NCBI GenBank assembly: GCA_023396215.1
Contig: JAEWWW010000015.1
Location: 1-64,000 of the forward strand
Source: Bacillota bacterium
Lineage (GTDB): Bacteria > Bacillota > Clostridia > Oscillospirales > Ruminococcaceae
Reading direction: 5' to 3'
Length of the DNA stretch: 64,000 bases
The notes beneath the pieces were generated by a model. That model saw only the letters and a program-made list of their open reading frames with translations, searched no databases and was not told the DNA's origin. The position numbers and the translations under genes were made by a program. Position 1 is the first letter of the stretch; each line of letters begins with the position of its first letter. Positions 8,709-18,692 of this stretch are shown in pieces.

Positions 8709-9902
8709 TTATGCCTCCAGCGTCGCCTTCACCGCCTCAATGAAAGCGGGCGGGTCGATGATTCTTGAGCCGTGGCGGTTGAAAAAACTGGAGCTCTGCA
8801 GCAGCCTTGCCATCTCATCCCCGCCAAGCTGGAGGTTAAGCTGCCAACCCAGCGCCAGCACCCCCGCCGCATAGGGGATAGCCCAACTCAGGCCACCCTG
8901 ACCATTGTACTGGTAAGAAGGGGTATCGGTTGTATACTGCTCGGCCACGGTGCGGTAAGAGCAGGGAACCGCCAGCAGGTCGAAGGGCAGGCTGACCGGA
9001 TCCCACATGGGCCAGCCGGAGGTGACGGCCTTCACATTTTCGGGGTCTTGGGGGTCATAGTAGGCGGCCGCAATAAAGCCTGTGTGGTCGTCCTCGCGGC
9101 AATCCAGCACAAGGATGCCCTCGCTCTGGGCCAAGGCCACCGCCTCGTCATAAAGCTCATGGTTTTTCTCAAAGGGGCTGCCCATGCCCGAGGGCGCCGC
9201 CGAGATGGAAACCACGCGAATCTTCTCATCGGCAGGCAGCAGGCGGTTTTGCTCCACCACCCAGTGCAGGGCGTCGGCGTAGTATTTGCTGTCGCGCAGC
9301 CAGGAGGGTACAGCCGCGTAGTAGACCCTTGCGCCGGGGGCGGTGCCGATGCTTTCGCCCACCAGCAGGCTGGTGACCGCCGGGGCGTGCATCGAGCCAC
9401 TGCTCTCGGGGGTATCGCAGCCGGTATCGTGATAGTCTGCAATTTTGCCGGTGAACTCAGGGTGATTCAGCAGCAGGTGCTGGTCGATAATGGCGACATT
9501 GACCCCCTTGCCGGTGATGCCCTGCCGGTGCAGCCCCCGCACACCGAGGCCGGGGTTTTTGGCGTCGTCCAATATCCGCATGGCCTGCGCCTCGCTGCCG
9601 GAAAAAACGGTGCCTTGGTTGAAGGTAAAGGTCATCAGATGCTCGGGGCTGAAATCGCCCGGGGCAAAGCGCTGCTCCTGCCCGGGGATGGCCCGCACAT
9701 CCGCGAAGGGCTGCAAAGGCAGGGCGATTTCCGCAGCAGCCGGCGGCTCTTCCGGGGCCTCGCTCTCGCTGCCCGAGGCTTCCGGGAGGCTGGCCTCCCC
9801 GCCGGAGGGCGGCTCAGGGGCGGTTCCCCCGGGGAGATTCCCCCCGCCGCCGCAGGCGGTCAGGAGCAGCAGCGCTAAAACCAGGGCAATCGTTCTTTTC
9901 AT
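8709..9902 (-). CDS. S8-family (subtilisin-like) serine protease lipoprotein
   Basis: 397 aa. A lipoprotein signal peptide ends at LLLTAC with Cys ~17, then a Gly/Pro/Glu-rich linker to ~70. The catalytic domain keeps the triad in diverged form: Asp in VNVAIID (~139), His in GSMHAPAVTSL (~171) and Ser in GGLSWAIPYAAG (~336). The usual His motif HGTH and Ser motif GTSMA are altered, so specificity may be unusual. Expected to be anchored on the outer face of the membrane. Monocistronic between terminators. Confidence 0.85.
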   Translation of the reverse strand: MKRTIALVLALLLLTACGGGGNLPGGTAPEPPSGGEASLPEASGSESEAPEEPPAAAEIALPLQPFADVRAIPGQEQRFAPGDFSPEHLMTFTFNQGTVFSGSEAQAMRILDDAKNPGLGVRGLHRQGITGKGVNVAIIDQHLLLNHPEFTGKIADYHDTGCDTPESSGSMHAPAVTSLLVGESIGTAPGARVYYAAVPSWLRDSKYYADALHWVVEQNRLLPADEKIRVVSISAAPSGMGSPFEKNHELYDEAVALAQSEGILVLDCREDDHTGFIAAAYYDPQDPENVKAVTSGWPMWDPVSLPFDLLAVPCSYRTVAEQYTTDTPSYQYNGQGGLSWAIPYAAGVLALGWQLNLQLGGDEMARLLQSSSFFNRHGSRIIDPPAFIEAVKATLEA

Positions 9903-10036
9903 CCTTCCACAATCCTTTCTGCAAACGCCGGGCGGCTTTCTCTCCTTACTGTACTACCCCAGCCGCCGGAATGCAAGGGCGGGGGATAGAGCGGGCTTTC
10001 GGAGAAGGAGGGCTCTTTACCGCAGGCCAAAAAAGA

Positions 10037-10075
10037 AACCCGCCGCGGCGGGCAGTAATTGCGCCGGGGCGGGTT
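10037..10075 (-). terminator. Terminator of the PHP gene
   Basis: AACCCGCC (10037-10044) pairs with GGCGGGTT (10068-10075). Read on the minus strand it is followed by TTTCTTTTTT. Confidence 0.75.
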
Positions 10076-10090
10076 ATACTGGTTTATAGG

Positions 10091-10906
10091 CTATATCAGC
10101 CGGAACATCACCGGCTTGCGCTCCCGGAAAAAGGACACATATTTGAAGCCCGCCTCCTTGAGAACCTCCATCCCCGCGTCGAGAGCAAAGCCCACATGCT
10201 CGCTCCGGTGGGCGTCGCTGCCGATGGTGACAATCTCGCCCCCAAACTCACGAAAGCGCTTGATGTATTTCACCGAGGGCAGGGTGATGCCCATGCCCTG
10301 CCGCAGCCCCGAGGTGTTTATCTCCATCCCCTTACCGGTTTGGGCCGCCGTGCGCAGCACCTCGTCAATCAGCTCCTGATAATCCTCCATCCGCACCGGG
10401 ATGCGGTGTTTGCCCCAGATGTAACGCAGGGGGTAGGTCAGGTGGGCCAGCACGTCGCAATACTCCGAGGCGGCAAGCTGCTGCAGCTCGATATAGTGCT
10501 GCTGCATCAGGTCGCGCACCACAATGGCGGGGTCGCTGTAATTCAGATAAAAAAAGTCTGTTTGTCCCAGATTGTTGTGCAGCGAGCCCAGTACAAAGTC
10601 ATAATCGGCCAGCGCCAGCACCTCCCTGGCGGCAGCCTCGTTTTCCAGAGCCTGTCCCAGCTCGACCCCGCGGGAGATTACCAGCTTGCCTGCAAACTCT
10701 TCGCGGGCCTGCTGGGCGTCGAGCATCGATTGCTTGATGCGGGCGCCGCAACCCAGCTTCTCATAAAAGTTGCATTCGCAGTGGTCGGTGATGCAGATGC
10801 CCAGCAGGCCCTGCTCGATGGCGCTGTGGCAGAGGGCGGTTACCGGTTCAAATGCGTCGTGGGAGTTGGCCGAATGCATGTGGCTGTCAAAGCGGTTTGT
10901 ATACAT
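10091..10906 (-). CDS. PHP-domain phosphoesterase (histidinol-phosphatase HisJ-like)
   Basis: 271 aa, cytoplasmic. PHP metal-ligand motifs are present in order: FDSHMHS near the N-terminus, ITDHCEC (~60), GSLHNN, DVLAHLTYP and GSDAHRSEHVG near the C-terminus. The family hydrolyses phosphomonoesters, classically L-histidinol phosphate, but no histidine genes are nearby and the true substrate is open. ATG 10906 has AGGAGA 7 nt upstream. Confidence 0.85.
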   Translation of the reverse strand: MYTNRFDSHMHSANSHDAFEPVTALCHSAIEQGLLGICITDHCECNFYEKLGCGARIKQSMLDAQQAREEFAGKLVISRGVELGQALENEAAAREVLALADYDFVLGSLHNNLGQTDFFYLNYSDPAIVVRDLMQQHYIELQQLAASEYCDVLAHLTYPLRYIWGKHRIPVRMEDYQELIDEVLRTAAQTGKGMEINTSGLRQGMGITLPSVKYIKRFREFGGEIVTIGSDAHRSEHVGFALDAGMEVLKEAGFKYVSFFRERKPVMFRLI

Positions 10907-11188
10907 GGTTTCATCTCCTATGCATGCAACAAAATATATAAACAGGTTCCAGGGGCTGTTCAAAAAATCAGAAACTTGTCTTTTTCTACAGGCGGCGACA
11001 TCTGCCGCTTGCGAAAAATACTCCGCTTCCTCTATTTTTAATCAAGCCCTAATTTACACTCTTGCATAGTTATGATAACATATCACTAGATAAAATGCAC
11101 CATGGAAACCCCGGTTGCATGGCAAAAGACGGCTTAAGGCAGCGCGCAAAGCCTGCCGCGCCACCAAAACGGAAAGGAACGGTCAGCG
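10907..11188. other. Intergenic region between PHP gene and nadE
   Basis: About 280 nt, A+T-rich in its right half, separating divergent genes. Promoters for both must lie here, but I cannot fix a convincing -35/-10 pair. No open frame resembles a protein. Confidence 0.3.
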
Positions 11189-13012
11189 ATGAATTCGATT
11201 ATCCGAATTGCTGCGGCAGTCAACAGGGTGCACACCGGCAACCCCGACCTTTCTTTGGGCGAGATTCAGTCCTGCCTTGAGCAGCTCAAGGAAAACCCCG
11301 CCGATATCATCCTGCTGCCCCAACTGGCCCTCTGCGGCCCCGACTGCGGCAGCCTGTTTGATAACCGCTGGCTCAAGGACGCCTGCCGCTCCGCGCTGGG
11401 GCAGCTATGTATGCTGACACAGGATATCGAAAGCTTTATCATTGTGGGGCTGCCCGCCGGCGACGGTGGGCGAACCGTTTCGGGCTGCGCCGTGCTGCAC
11501 CGGGGGCATCTGGTGGGTACGGTGGCGGCGCAGCAGAGCCCCGTCCCATGGCTGGAGCAGCTCTGCCCCGCGGGTCTGCTGCCGCCCTCCACCGTTTTTG
11601 GCTGCGGCCAGTTGCGGTTCTGCGTGCTGCCCTGCGACCCTGCGGCGCTGCCCCGCTATATGCATCTTTTGGAGGGCTGCGGCGCCGGGCTGGTGCTGGT
11701 GCCGGGCTTTGCGCCCGCCACGGCGGGCTATCTTGCCGACGCGCAGGACGCCCTGCGCATCGCCTCGGGAAGCTGGGGCTGCGCGGTGGCCGCCGCTTGC
11801 GGCGGGCCGGGGGCCAGCTCTGCACCTTACCTGTATCGGGGCTTTACAGCGGTGTATGAGTGCGGTCAAAAGCTGTGCGGCGACTTTGCCGCCGACAATA
11901 CCGTTTCGCTCTGCGACCTGGATAATGATATTATCAGCGCACGCCTTGTGGATAAAGAGCGCCCGCAGGTCTTTTACCAAAGCGCCCCGGTGCCGCCCAA
12001 GCAGACGCTGCTGCGTCCGGTTTCGCCCAACCCCTACCTGCGCGGCGAGGACCCCACCCCCCTGTACGAAGAGCTGTTCGAGATGCAGGCGCTGGCCCTG
12101 AGCCACCGGCTGCGCAACGTGGGGCTCACCCGTGTGGTGGTGGGGGTTTCAGGAGGGATGGATTCCGCCCTCGCGACGCTGGTCTGTGCCCGCGCGCTGG
12201 ATATGCTGGGGCTGCCCCGCAGCCATCTGGTGGGGGTCACCATGCCGGGCTTCGGTACCACCGACGGCACCCTGTGGAGCGCCTTGACCCTCATGGAAAG
12301 CCTTGGGGCCGAAAGCCTCGAGATAGCCATTGCCCCGGCGGTTTTGCAGCATTTTAAGGATATCGGCCACGACCCCGCCCAGCGGGACGTTGTCTATGAA
12401 AACGCGCAGGTGCGCGAGCGGATGCAGATTTTGCAGGACCTCGCCAACAAGCGGGGCGGCATGGTGGTGGGCACCGTCTGCCTTTCCGAGATTGCGCTGG
12501 GCTGGAGCACCTACGGCGGCGACCATATGGGCTTTTATAATGTGAACGACTGCCTGACCAAAACCATGGTGCGGGGGATTGTGGGGCAGCTTGCCCGCAC
12601 CGACTTTTTCCCCGGCCTGTCGGATATTCTATACGAGATATTGGCCCGCCCCATCAGCCCCGAGCTGCTGCCCCCCGATGCGCAGGGCAGGGTGGTGCAA
12701 CGCACCGAGGAGGTGCTGGGCCCCTACGAGATACACGATTTCTTCCTGTACTACCTTGTGCGCTACCGGATGCGCCCCTCAAAAATCCTTGCCTACGCCT
12801 GTACCGCCTTTACGGGAGTGTATGCCCCGGCCGAGCTGAAGGAGCGGCTGCGGCTGTTCCTCGAGCGGTTCTTCAAGGGCCAGTACAAGCGCAGCAGCTC
12901 GCCCGACAGCGCCATCCTCTGCGATGTGAACCTTTCGAGGGCGGCAATCCACCTGCCTTCCGATATGAACCCCACCCAGTTGATAGAGGAGCTGGAGCGC
13001 ATCGAGCTTTAA
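11189..13012 (+). CDS. nadE: NAD+ synthetase with degenerate glutaminase domain
   Basis: Last step of NAD synthesis: amidation of nicotinic acid adenine dinucleotide. 607 aa. The N-terminal nitrilase-type domain (~1-270) should release ammonia from glutamine, but the catalytic Glu is replaced by Gln45 (ILLPQLALCG in place of the usual PEL) and the catalytic Lys region reads GTVAAQQSP. A cysteine remains in LPCDP. The synthetase domain keeps the P-loop SGGMDS (~320), FGTTD and LGWSTYGGDHM, although the usual GTGDLSE reads GTVCLSE. AAAGGAA lies 9-10 nt before ATG 11189. It may be a paralogue that uses free ammonia or has drifted. Confidence 0.85.
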   Translation: MNSIIRIAAAVNRVHTGNPDLSLGEIQSCLEQLKENPADIILLPQLALCGPDCGSLFDNRWLKDACRSALGQLCMLTQDIESFIIVGLPAGDGGRTVSGCAVLHRGHLVGTVAAQQSPVPWLEQLCPAGLLPPSTVFGCGQLRFCVLPCDPAALPRYMHLLEGCGAGLVLVPGFAPATAGYLADAQDALRIASGSWGCAVAAACGGPGASSAPYLYRGFTAVYECGQKLCGDFAADNTVSLCDLDNDIISARLVDKERPQVFYQSAPVPPKQTLLRPVSPNPYLRGEDPTPLYEELFEMQALALSHRLRNVGLTRVVVGVSGGMDSALATLVCARALDMLGLPRSHLVGVTMPGFGTTDGTLWSALTLMESLGAESLEIAIAPAVLQHFKDIGHDPAQRDVVYENAQVRERMQILQDLANKRGGMVVGTVCLSEIALGWSTYGGDHMGFYNVNDCLTKTMVRGIVGQLARTDFFPGLSDILYEILARPISPELLPPDAQGRVVQRTEEVLGPYEIHDFFLYYLVRYRMRPSKILAYACTAFTGVYAPAELKERLRLFLERFFKGQYKRSSSPDSAILCDVNLSRAAIHLPSDMNPTQLIEELERIEL

Positions 13013-13236
13013 AAACGGAAAAGCCCGGAGCGTACCAAAAAACGGTCAGGCGGCGAAAACTCGGTAGGGGCGGGGCGGCAAATAAGGGAGCATATTTAAT
13101 ATATGTGACCGCAATTTGCGAGTGCTGCCAACGAAGCAAGTAAAATGGCGTAATCATTTTACGTCCCGGCGACTTTTTCAACAGCCTGAGGGGCCAAAGA
13201 CCCATATTATAAACAATACATTTGGAGGTTGCAACA
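13013..13236. other. Intergenic region with inverted repeats
   Basis: Contains GTAAAATG-N7-CATTTTAC (13140-13162) and a weaker CATAT-N5-ATATG. No terminator with a T run is clear after nadE, and no coding frame is visible. It could be a dispersed repeat, but no second convincing copy is in the window. Confidence 0.35.
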
Positions 13237-13506
13237 ATGAAAGCTGTCATCACCGTCATCGGGCGGGATATGGTGGGAATCCTCGCGAAGGTTTCCGCCG
13301 AATGTGCCCGTGTCAACGCCAATATCATCGAGGTCAACCAATCGGTTTTGCAGGATTTGTTCGCCATGATTATGCTGGTGGATATCTCCTCGCTCACCTG
13401 CGATTTTACCCAGCTGGCCGACAGCCTTGCGGCCGAAGGCGAAGAGATGGGGCTGAAAATTCATGTGATGCACGAGGATATCTTCAACTCGATGCACCGC
13501 ATCTGA
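13237..13506 (+). CDS. ACT domain protein (UPF0237 family)
   Basis: 89 aa, a single ACT domain. MKAVITVIGRDMVGILAKVS is the first strand and ligand-binding helix of the GcvR-like/UPF0237 group. ACT domains bind amino acids and regulate partner proteins. GGAGG sits 8 nt before ATG 13237. The UPF0210 gene follows after 66 nt; this pairing is conserved in Firmicutes and archaea, so the ACT protein probably regulates that partner. Confidence 0.9.
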   Translation: MKAVITVIGRDMVGILAKVSAECARVNANIIEVNQSVLQDLFAMIMLVDISSLTCDFTQLADSLAAEGEEMGLKIHVMHEDIFNSMHRI

Positions 13507-13572
13507 GCAGGTTGCCGACAAGCCGTCCACTATCTTTTATCACTCTGGCATTGAAAGGAATGAAACTCAACC

Positions 13573-14928
13573 TTGCTGAACAATAGCGATATTTTAGAAA
13601 CAATACGGATGATACAGGACGAAAAGCTGGACATCCGCACCATCACCATGGGCATATCCCTGCTGGACTGCGCCGACAGCGATATAGGGCGTTCCTGCGA
13701 AAAGGTGTATGAAAAAATCAGCCGCCTTGCAAAGGATTTGGTTTCCACCGGCGAGGCCATCGAAAAGCAGTACGGCATCCCCATCATCAACAAGCGCATC
13801 TCGGTTACACCCATCGCCATGCTGGTTGCCGCCTCGGGTGGCGACCCGGTGGAGTATGCCCTGACGCTGGATAAGGTTTCAAAAGCGGTGGGGGTCAACT
13901 TCATCGGCGGTTATTCTGCGCTGGTACATAAGGGCTTTGCTGCCGGCGACCTTGCGCTGATAGAGTCTATTCCCCGCGCGTTGTCGGTCACCGATCAGGT
14001 CTGCTCGTCGGTGAACATCGGCTCCACCAAAGCGGGCATCAATCTGGACGCCGTCAAGCTGATGGGGCAGGTCATTAAGGACGCCGCCCGCCTCACCGCC
14101 GACCGCGAGTGCATCGGGGCGGCCAAGCTGGTGGTGTTTTGCAACGCGCCCGAGGATAACCCCTTTATGGCGGGGGCGTTTCACGGCCCCGGCGAGCCGG
14201 ATTGCGTCATCAACGTGGGGGTTTCGGGCCCCGGCGTGGTGCGGGCGGCGCTGGCCAAGGCGGGGGATATCAACATCAGCGAGGTTGCCGACCTGATTAA
14301 AAAAACCGCCTTTAAAATCACCCGCATGGGCCAGCTGGTGGGGGCCGAGGCCTCCCGCAGGCTGGGGGTTCCCTTCGGTATCGTAGACCTTTCGCTCGCG
14401 CCCACCCCGGCGGTGGGCGATTCGGTGGCCCATATTCTGGAGGAAATCGGTCTGGAACGCTGCGGCGGGCCGGGCACCACCGCTGCGCTGGCGCTGCTCA
14501 ACGACGCGGTGAAAAAGGGCGGCGTGATGGCTTCCTCCTCGGTGGGCGGGCTGTCGGGCGCCTTTATCCCGGTCAGCGAGGACGCGGGTATGATTGAGGC
14601 CGCCCGCTGCGGCGCGCTGACCATCGAAAAGCTGGAGGCGATGACCGCCGTCTGCTCGGTGGGGCTTGATATGATTGTCATCCCCGGCGAAACCACCCCC
14701 GAAACGATTGCCGCCATCATCGCCGACGAAGCGGCCATCGGCATGGTGAACCAAAAGACCACCGCCGTGCGGCTGATACCGGCCATCGGCAAGCAGCCGG
14801 GCGAAGAGCTGGAGTTCGGCGGCCTGCTGGGCAGCGGCCCCATTATGCCTGTCAACCAGCGGTCGGCCGCCCGGTTCATCGGCAGGGGCGGGCATATCCC
14901 CGCGCCGCTGCACAGCCTGAAAAACTAG
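13573..14928 (+). CDS. UPF0210 / PFL-family protein
   Basis: 451 aa, cytoplasmic. Matches the UPF0210 (DUF711) family, which has a glycyl-radical-enzyme-like barrel fold and no assigned reaction. Family-typical segments include the N-terminal [14 protein letters not shown] and the central [13 protein letters not shown]. The start is TTG 13573, with AAAGGAA 12 nt upstream; the frame of the ATG at 13561 stops almost at once. Probably in one transcript with the ACT-domain gene and ends at a strong hairpin. Confidence 0.88.
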   Translation: MLNNSDILETIRMIQDEKLDIRTITMGISLLDCADSDIGRSCEKVYEKISRLAKDLVSTGEAIEKQYGIPIINKRISVTPIAMLVAASGGDPVEYALTLDKVSKAVGVNFIGGYSALVHKGFAAGDLALIESIPRALSVTDQVCSSVNIGSTKAGINLDAVKLMGQVIKDAARLTADRECIGAAKLVVFCNAPEDNPFMAGAFHGPGEPDCVINVGVSGPGVVRAALAKAGDINISEVADLIKKTAFKITRMGQLVGAEASRRLGVPFGIVDLSLAPTPAVGDSVAHILEEIGLERCGGPGTTAALALLNDAVKKGGVMASSSVGGLSGAFIPVSEDAGMIEAARCGALTIEKLEAMTAVCSVGLDMIVIPGETTPETIAAIIADEAAIGMVNQKTTAVRLIPAIGKQPGEELEFGGLLGSGPIMPVNQRSAARFIGRGGHIPAPLHSLKN

Positions 14929-14960
14929 CCTTTCAATGTCATATTTTCAGTAAGTATAGC

Positions 14961-14997
14961 AGCCTCCGCCGCTTTTCACGGAAAAGCGGCGGAGGCT
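14961..14997 (+). terminator. Strong hairpin after UPF0210 gene
   Basis: A 17-bp perfect stem (14961-14977 with 14981-14997) on an ACG loop. There is no long T tract, but the T4 in the left arm gives A4 in the right arm, so it may work mainly for reverse transcription or as a stability element. Confidence 0.6.
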
Positions 14998-15006
14998 TAA
15001 CGTAGT

Positions 15007-15035
15007 TTGCAAAAAATGAAATATTGTTCTATAAT
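15007..15035 (+). promoter_or_regulatory. Promoter of the V-ATPase operon
   Basis: TTGCAA (15007-15012), a 17-nt spacer, TATAAT (15030-15035). A leader of about 150 nt precedes the first gene. Confidence 0.65.
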
Positions 15036-15191
15036 GATATTTGTGTAACAAACCCTCACAAATCAATGGCCATTTTGGGGATATTTCGATGTATTTTAGC
15101 TATTGAAAATAGTAGGGGTTGGGTATATTATTAGGGTTAGCGCTTTAACTCCGAGGGATGCCCACAAGTCGCTCAGGCAGGAGGTTGGAAG

Positions 15192-15503
15192 ATGAACGAA
15201 CAGATTAACAGATTGATTGAGCTGGATAAGAACGCTCGCAATATGGTGGAAGAGGCCGACCGCTATCTCAACTCGACCATGAACAATTTGGCCAAGGATA
15301 TCGGCGAGCTGAAGGACAACTATGCCCAGCGGGCGCGCAACCGCATCCAGAAGGTGCAGGAGCAGGAGCAGGCGTTCTCGGCAAAGACCACCGCCGAGAT
15401 GAAAGAACGCTATGGCCGGATGGAACAGCAGTTGGAGCAGTACTACCAGAGCCATCGGGAGGAACTGATACAGCAGATTTTTGATAGATGTATTGGCAGG
15501 TGA
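15192..15503 (+). CDS. atpH: V-type ATPase peripheral stalk subunit G/H
   Basis: 103 aa, almost wholly helical and highly charged (repeated E, K, Q, R), as expected for the coiled-coil stator subunit that pairs with subunit E. No membrane segment. First gene of the V-ATPase operon, 8 nt before subunit C. AGGAGG lies about 8 nt before ATG 15192. Assignment rests mainly on position plus coiled-coil character, since sequence conservation in this family is low. Confidence 0.75.
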   Translation: MNEQINRLIELDKNARNMVEEADRYLNSTMNNLAKDIGELKDNYAQRARNRIQKVQEQEQAFSAKTTAEMKERYGRMEQQLEQYYQSHREELIQQIFDRCIGR

Positions 15504-15510
15504 ATAACCT

Positions 15511-16551
15511 TTGCTTAAAGGCTACTCTGAAAAGGTAATTATGACCAAGGCCCGGGCGATGTTCGGGCAAAACCTCAAGCCGCAGGATTACAGCGAGCTG
15601 GTACGCAAGTCCTCGGTGGCCGATGTGGCCGCCTTTCTTAAACACCAAACCCACTACAGCCGGGCGCTGAGCGCCATCGAGGAGCATACGGTGCACCGGG
15701 GCCAGTTGGAGCTTTTGCTGCAGCGCGATCGTTTTCACCGCTACATCCGGCTGCTGCGGTACACTTTTGCGCGGGAAGAAAACTTTTACCAGTACCTGAT
15801 ATTCCGCAGCGAGCTGGACCAGATTATCGTCGCTTTGCGGCTGCTCAACACCGGCAGCGCCGAGCCCTTTATCCTTTCGCTGCCCAGCTACCTGATAGAG
15901 CATGCCAGCTTCAGCCTGCGCGCGCTGGCCGAGACCAAAAGCTACGACGAGGTTCTTAAGGTGGTGGAGGGTACCCGCTACCACGCCATTTTAAAACGGT
16001 TGCCGCCCCCCGGGCCGGGTGAGCCCATCAATGTGCAGGGCTGTGAAACGGCGCTGCTGACCGACTATTACAAGCGGGTGCTGGACCTGATTGAAAAGCA
16101 GTTTTCAGGGGCCAGCCGGGAGGAGCTGCGCAGGCTGTTTATCCTGCAGATAGACGCCTACAACCTCTCCAGCGCTTACCGTCTAAAGCGGTTTTTCAAA
16201 ACCGACAGCGCCTACATCCGCGCCCATCTGCTGCCCTTCGACAGCCCCTCTACCCGCAGCATCGAGCTGCTTTTGGAGGCGCAGACCCCCCAGCAGATGG
16301 CCGAGGCCATCGAAACCACCCGGTATGACCTCAGCCGCGTCAACGAGGACCTGGGTCTTATCGAGAGCATGGTGGAGTGGAACAACTATAAAACCAGCAG
16401 GCGCAGCATCCGGTTTTCCACCTCTACCCCGGTGGTGATGGTTGCGCTGCTGATGCAGTTGGATATCGAGCTGCAAAACCTCACCAATATCATCGAGGGG
16501 ATACGCTACTCGCTTACCCAGCAGGAAATCAGCCAAATGCTTATTATGTAA
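15511..16551 (+). CDS. atpC: V-type ATPase subunit C
   Basis: 346 aa. This is the ac39/d-type funnel subunit that couples the central rotor stalk to the membrane ring. The N-terminal GYSEKVIMTKARAMFG and the repeated 'LL...YN' helical pattern fit the family. Soluble, helical. It begins 8 nt after subunit H; the start codon is TTG 15511. A conserved operon position supports the call. Confidence 0.87.
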   Translation: MLKGYSEKVIMTKARAMFGQNLKPQDYSELVRKSSVADVAAFLKHQTHYSRALSAIEEHTVHRGQLELLLQRDRFHRYIRLLRYTFAREENFYQYLIFRSELDQIIVALRLLNTGSAEPFILSLPSYLIEHASFSLRALAETKSYDEVLKVVEGTRYHAILKRLPPPGPGEPINVQGCETALLTDYYKRVLDLIEKQFSGASREELRRLFILQIDAYNLSSAYRLKRFFKTDSAYIRAHLLPFDSPSTRSIELLLEAQTPQQMAEAIETTRYDLSRVNEDLGLIESMVEWNNYKTSRRSIRFSTSTPVVMVALLMQLDIELQNLTNIIEGIRYSLTQQEISQMLIM

Positions 16552-16630
16552 GCGCCTGTATGGTAACACAGGTTTTAAAAGAACGACTCGTGCCGGTGCG
16601 GGCGGCTGCCTGCACGGCACTGCAAAGGAG

Positions 16631-18601
16631 ATGCCCATGGGAATCGCAAAGATGACCCTTGTAAACATTGCAGGGGAAGCCAAATATCTGGATGAGGCTC
16701 TGCTGCGCTGCACCTATTCTTCCTCCTTTCACCCCGAGCAATCTGCCGAGCTGGGTGAAAGCAGCGGCGGCCTGACCGCCCTGAGAGAAGAAAACCCCTA
16801 CACCGCCCTTGCCGTAAGGGCTGCCGACATTGCGAAGGCCATAGGGGTTAAGCTGGACACGCCGCCCTCGACAAGCTGCGCGCTGCGGTTGCAGGATGTG
16901 GAAAAATACGTCGACGAGATGGAAAGTAAGGTCAACGCGCTGACCGAGCAGAGAAAGGCGTTGGAGCAGACCATCCTGAGCCACCAGCAGACGGTGGGCC
17001 ACCTCAAGCACCTGATGATGCTTGATATTAAGTTTGACGAGCTGTTTGCCTGCGAGTATCTGAAGATACGCTTTGGGCGGCTGCCGGTGGATAGCTATAA
17101 TAAGCTGGATTTTTATAAGGACAGGCCGTTTCTCTTCTTTTCCTTTGAGTCGGATAAGGACTACCACTGGTGTATGTACATCACCTCGGCAGCCTACAAG
17201 GAGGAGATTGACCCTCTCTTCGCGTCGCTCTTTTTTGAGCGGCTGCGCATCCCCGGCTACGCACGGGGCACCCCCAAAAGCTCGCTGGAGTTTGTAACCA
17301 CCCAGCTTGAGCTTCAAAAGCAGGAGCTTACCCGCGTGCAGGGTGAAATTGCCCAGCTGGCGGCCCGACAGGGCGAACAGCTGCAGCACACCCAGGCCGA
17401 TATCAAATACCTCGAGTCGGTCTTTAACATGAAGCTGCAGGCTACTGAGCTGCGCCGGTTTGTCACGGTGCATTCCGCCGATTTTTCCATTGTGGGCTTT
17501 ATCCCTAAAAAGGAAGAGAAAGCCTTCCTCAAGCATTTTGATGGGCTGGACGTCAAGGTGACCCTCAACCCGGCTGATGCAGACCCGCGGCTCAGCCCGC
17601 CGGTGCTGCTGAAAAACAGCCGCTTTGCAAAGCCCTACGAGATGTATGTCACCATGTACGGCATGCCCTCCTACAAGGACATTGACCCCACTCCGCTGGT
17701 GGCCATCACCTACACCCTGCTGTTTGGCATCATGTTTGGCGACGTTGGGCAGGGGCTGCTCATCTCGCTGCTGGGCTGGTTTATGTTCAAGAAAAAGGGG
17801 ATGGAGCTTGGCCGGATTATGATACGGATGGGCTTTTCCTCCGCCGTCTTTGGGGTGGCCTACGGCTCGGTCTTTGGGTTTGAGCATCTCTTTGACCCCA
17901 TGTTCCATGCCATGGGCTTCGCCGAAAAGCCGATACACATTATGGCTCCCTCCACCACCAACATCATTCTGTTGGGCGCGGTGGGCATGGGCATCACCAT
18001 TATCATGCTTTCGATTTTCATGAACATCCTGGTTGGCATCAAGCGAAAAAATTGGGAGCGGGCAATTTTCTCCAACAACGGGCTGGCCGGCCTCATCTTT
18101 TACGGCGCGGTGGTCTTTGGGGTTGTTGGGGGCATGATGCTGGATATCAAGGTATTCTCTCCCGTCTACAACATCGCCTTTATCGCCCTGCCGCTGGTGA
18201 TTATCTTCTGCAAAGAGCCTCTTGGCAGGCTGGTGGCCGGCAAAAAAGACCTCTTCCACGAAGGGGTGGGCGGCTTCATTGTAGAAAGCTTCTTCGAGAT
18301 GTTCGAGGTTCTGCTCAGCTTTGTTTCAAACACCATGTCCTTCCTGCGCGTGGGCGGCTTTATTTTGAGCCACGCCGGCATGATGGCGGTGGTATTTACC
18401 CTCTCAGAGATGGTTTCCAAGGGAGCAAGCCCTGTGGTTATCATCATCGGCAACCTTTTTGTTATGGCCCTTGAGGGGCTTATCGTGGGCATACAGGTGC
18501 TTCGCCTGGAGTTCTACGAGATATTCAGCCGCTTCTTTGACGGCGATGGCAAACCCTTTGAGCCTGTGATTGCCCGCTGCGTGCCCGAACAGGCATCGTA
18601 A
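16631..18601 (+). CDS. atpI: V-type ATPase subunit I (a subunit)
   Basis: 656 aa. A soluble N-terminal half with coiled coil (~95-120 and ~220-260), then a membrane half (~350-650) with seven or eight hydrophobic helices starting at PLVAITYTLLFGIMFGDVGQG. This subunit forms the ion half-channels. The family's essential arginine should lie in the C-terminal helices; FLRVGGFILSHAG carries a candidate Arg. AAAGGAG lies before ATG 16637, an in-frame second ATG that may be the true start. Confidence 0.95.
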   Translation: MPMGIAKMTLVNIAGEAKYLDEALLRCTYSSSFHPEQSAELGESSGGLTALREENPYTALAVRAADIAKAIGVKLDTPPSTSCALRLQDVEKYVDEMESKVNALTEQRKALEQTILSHQQTVGHLKHLMMLDIKFDELFACEYLKIRFGRLPVDSYNKLDFYKDRPFLFFSFESDKDYHWCMYITSAAYKEEIDPLFASLFFERLRIPGYARGTPKSSLEFVTTQLELQKQELTRVQGEIAQLAARQGEQLQHTQADIKYLESVFNMKLQATELRRFVTVHSADFSIVGFIPKKEEKAFLKHFDGLDVKVTLNPADADPRLSPPVLLKNSRFAKPYEMYVTMYGMPSYKDIDPTPLVAITYTLLFGIMFGDVGQGLLISLLGWFMFKKKGMELGRIMIRMGFSSAVFGVAYGSVFGFEHLFDPMFHAMGFAEKPIHIMAPSTTNIILLGAVGMGITIIMLSIFMNILVGIKRKNWERAIFSNNGLAGLIFYGAVVFGVVGGMMLDIKVFSPVYNIAFIALPLVIIFCKEPLGRLVAGKKDLFHEGVGGFIVESFFEMFEVLLSFVSNTMSFLRVGGFILSHAGMMAVVFTLSEMVSKGASPVVIIIGNLFVMALEGLIVGIQVLRLEFYEIFSRFFDGDGKPFEPVIARCVPEQAS

Positions 18602-18692
18602 GCCGACAACCCTTACCGGGGGCTACCTGAAAACGCCCTGACACTTATTATTAAAGATTATGCGGCACGTTCCGCAAACGGAGGTCAAATTT

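Noticed and set aside
10940..11100. Possible repeat shared with 13080-13200 (GGCTGTT.AAAAA.TC on one strand)
   Set aside because: Similarity is limited to about 15 nt at one end and does not continue; chance or a very old repeat.
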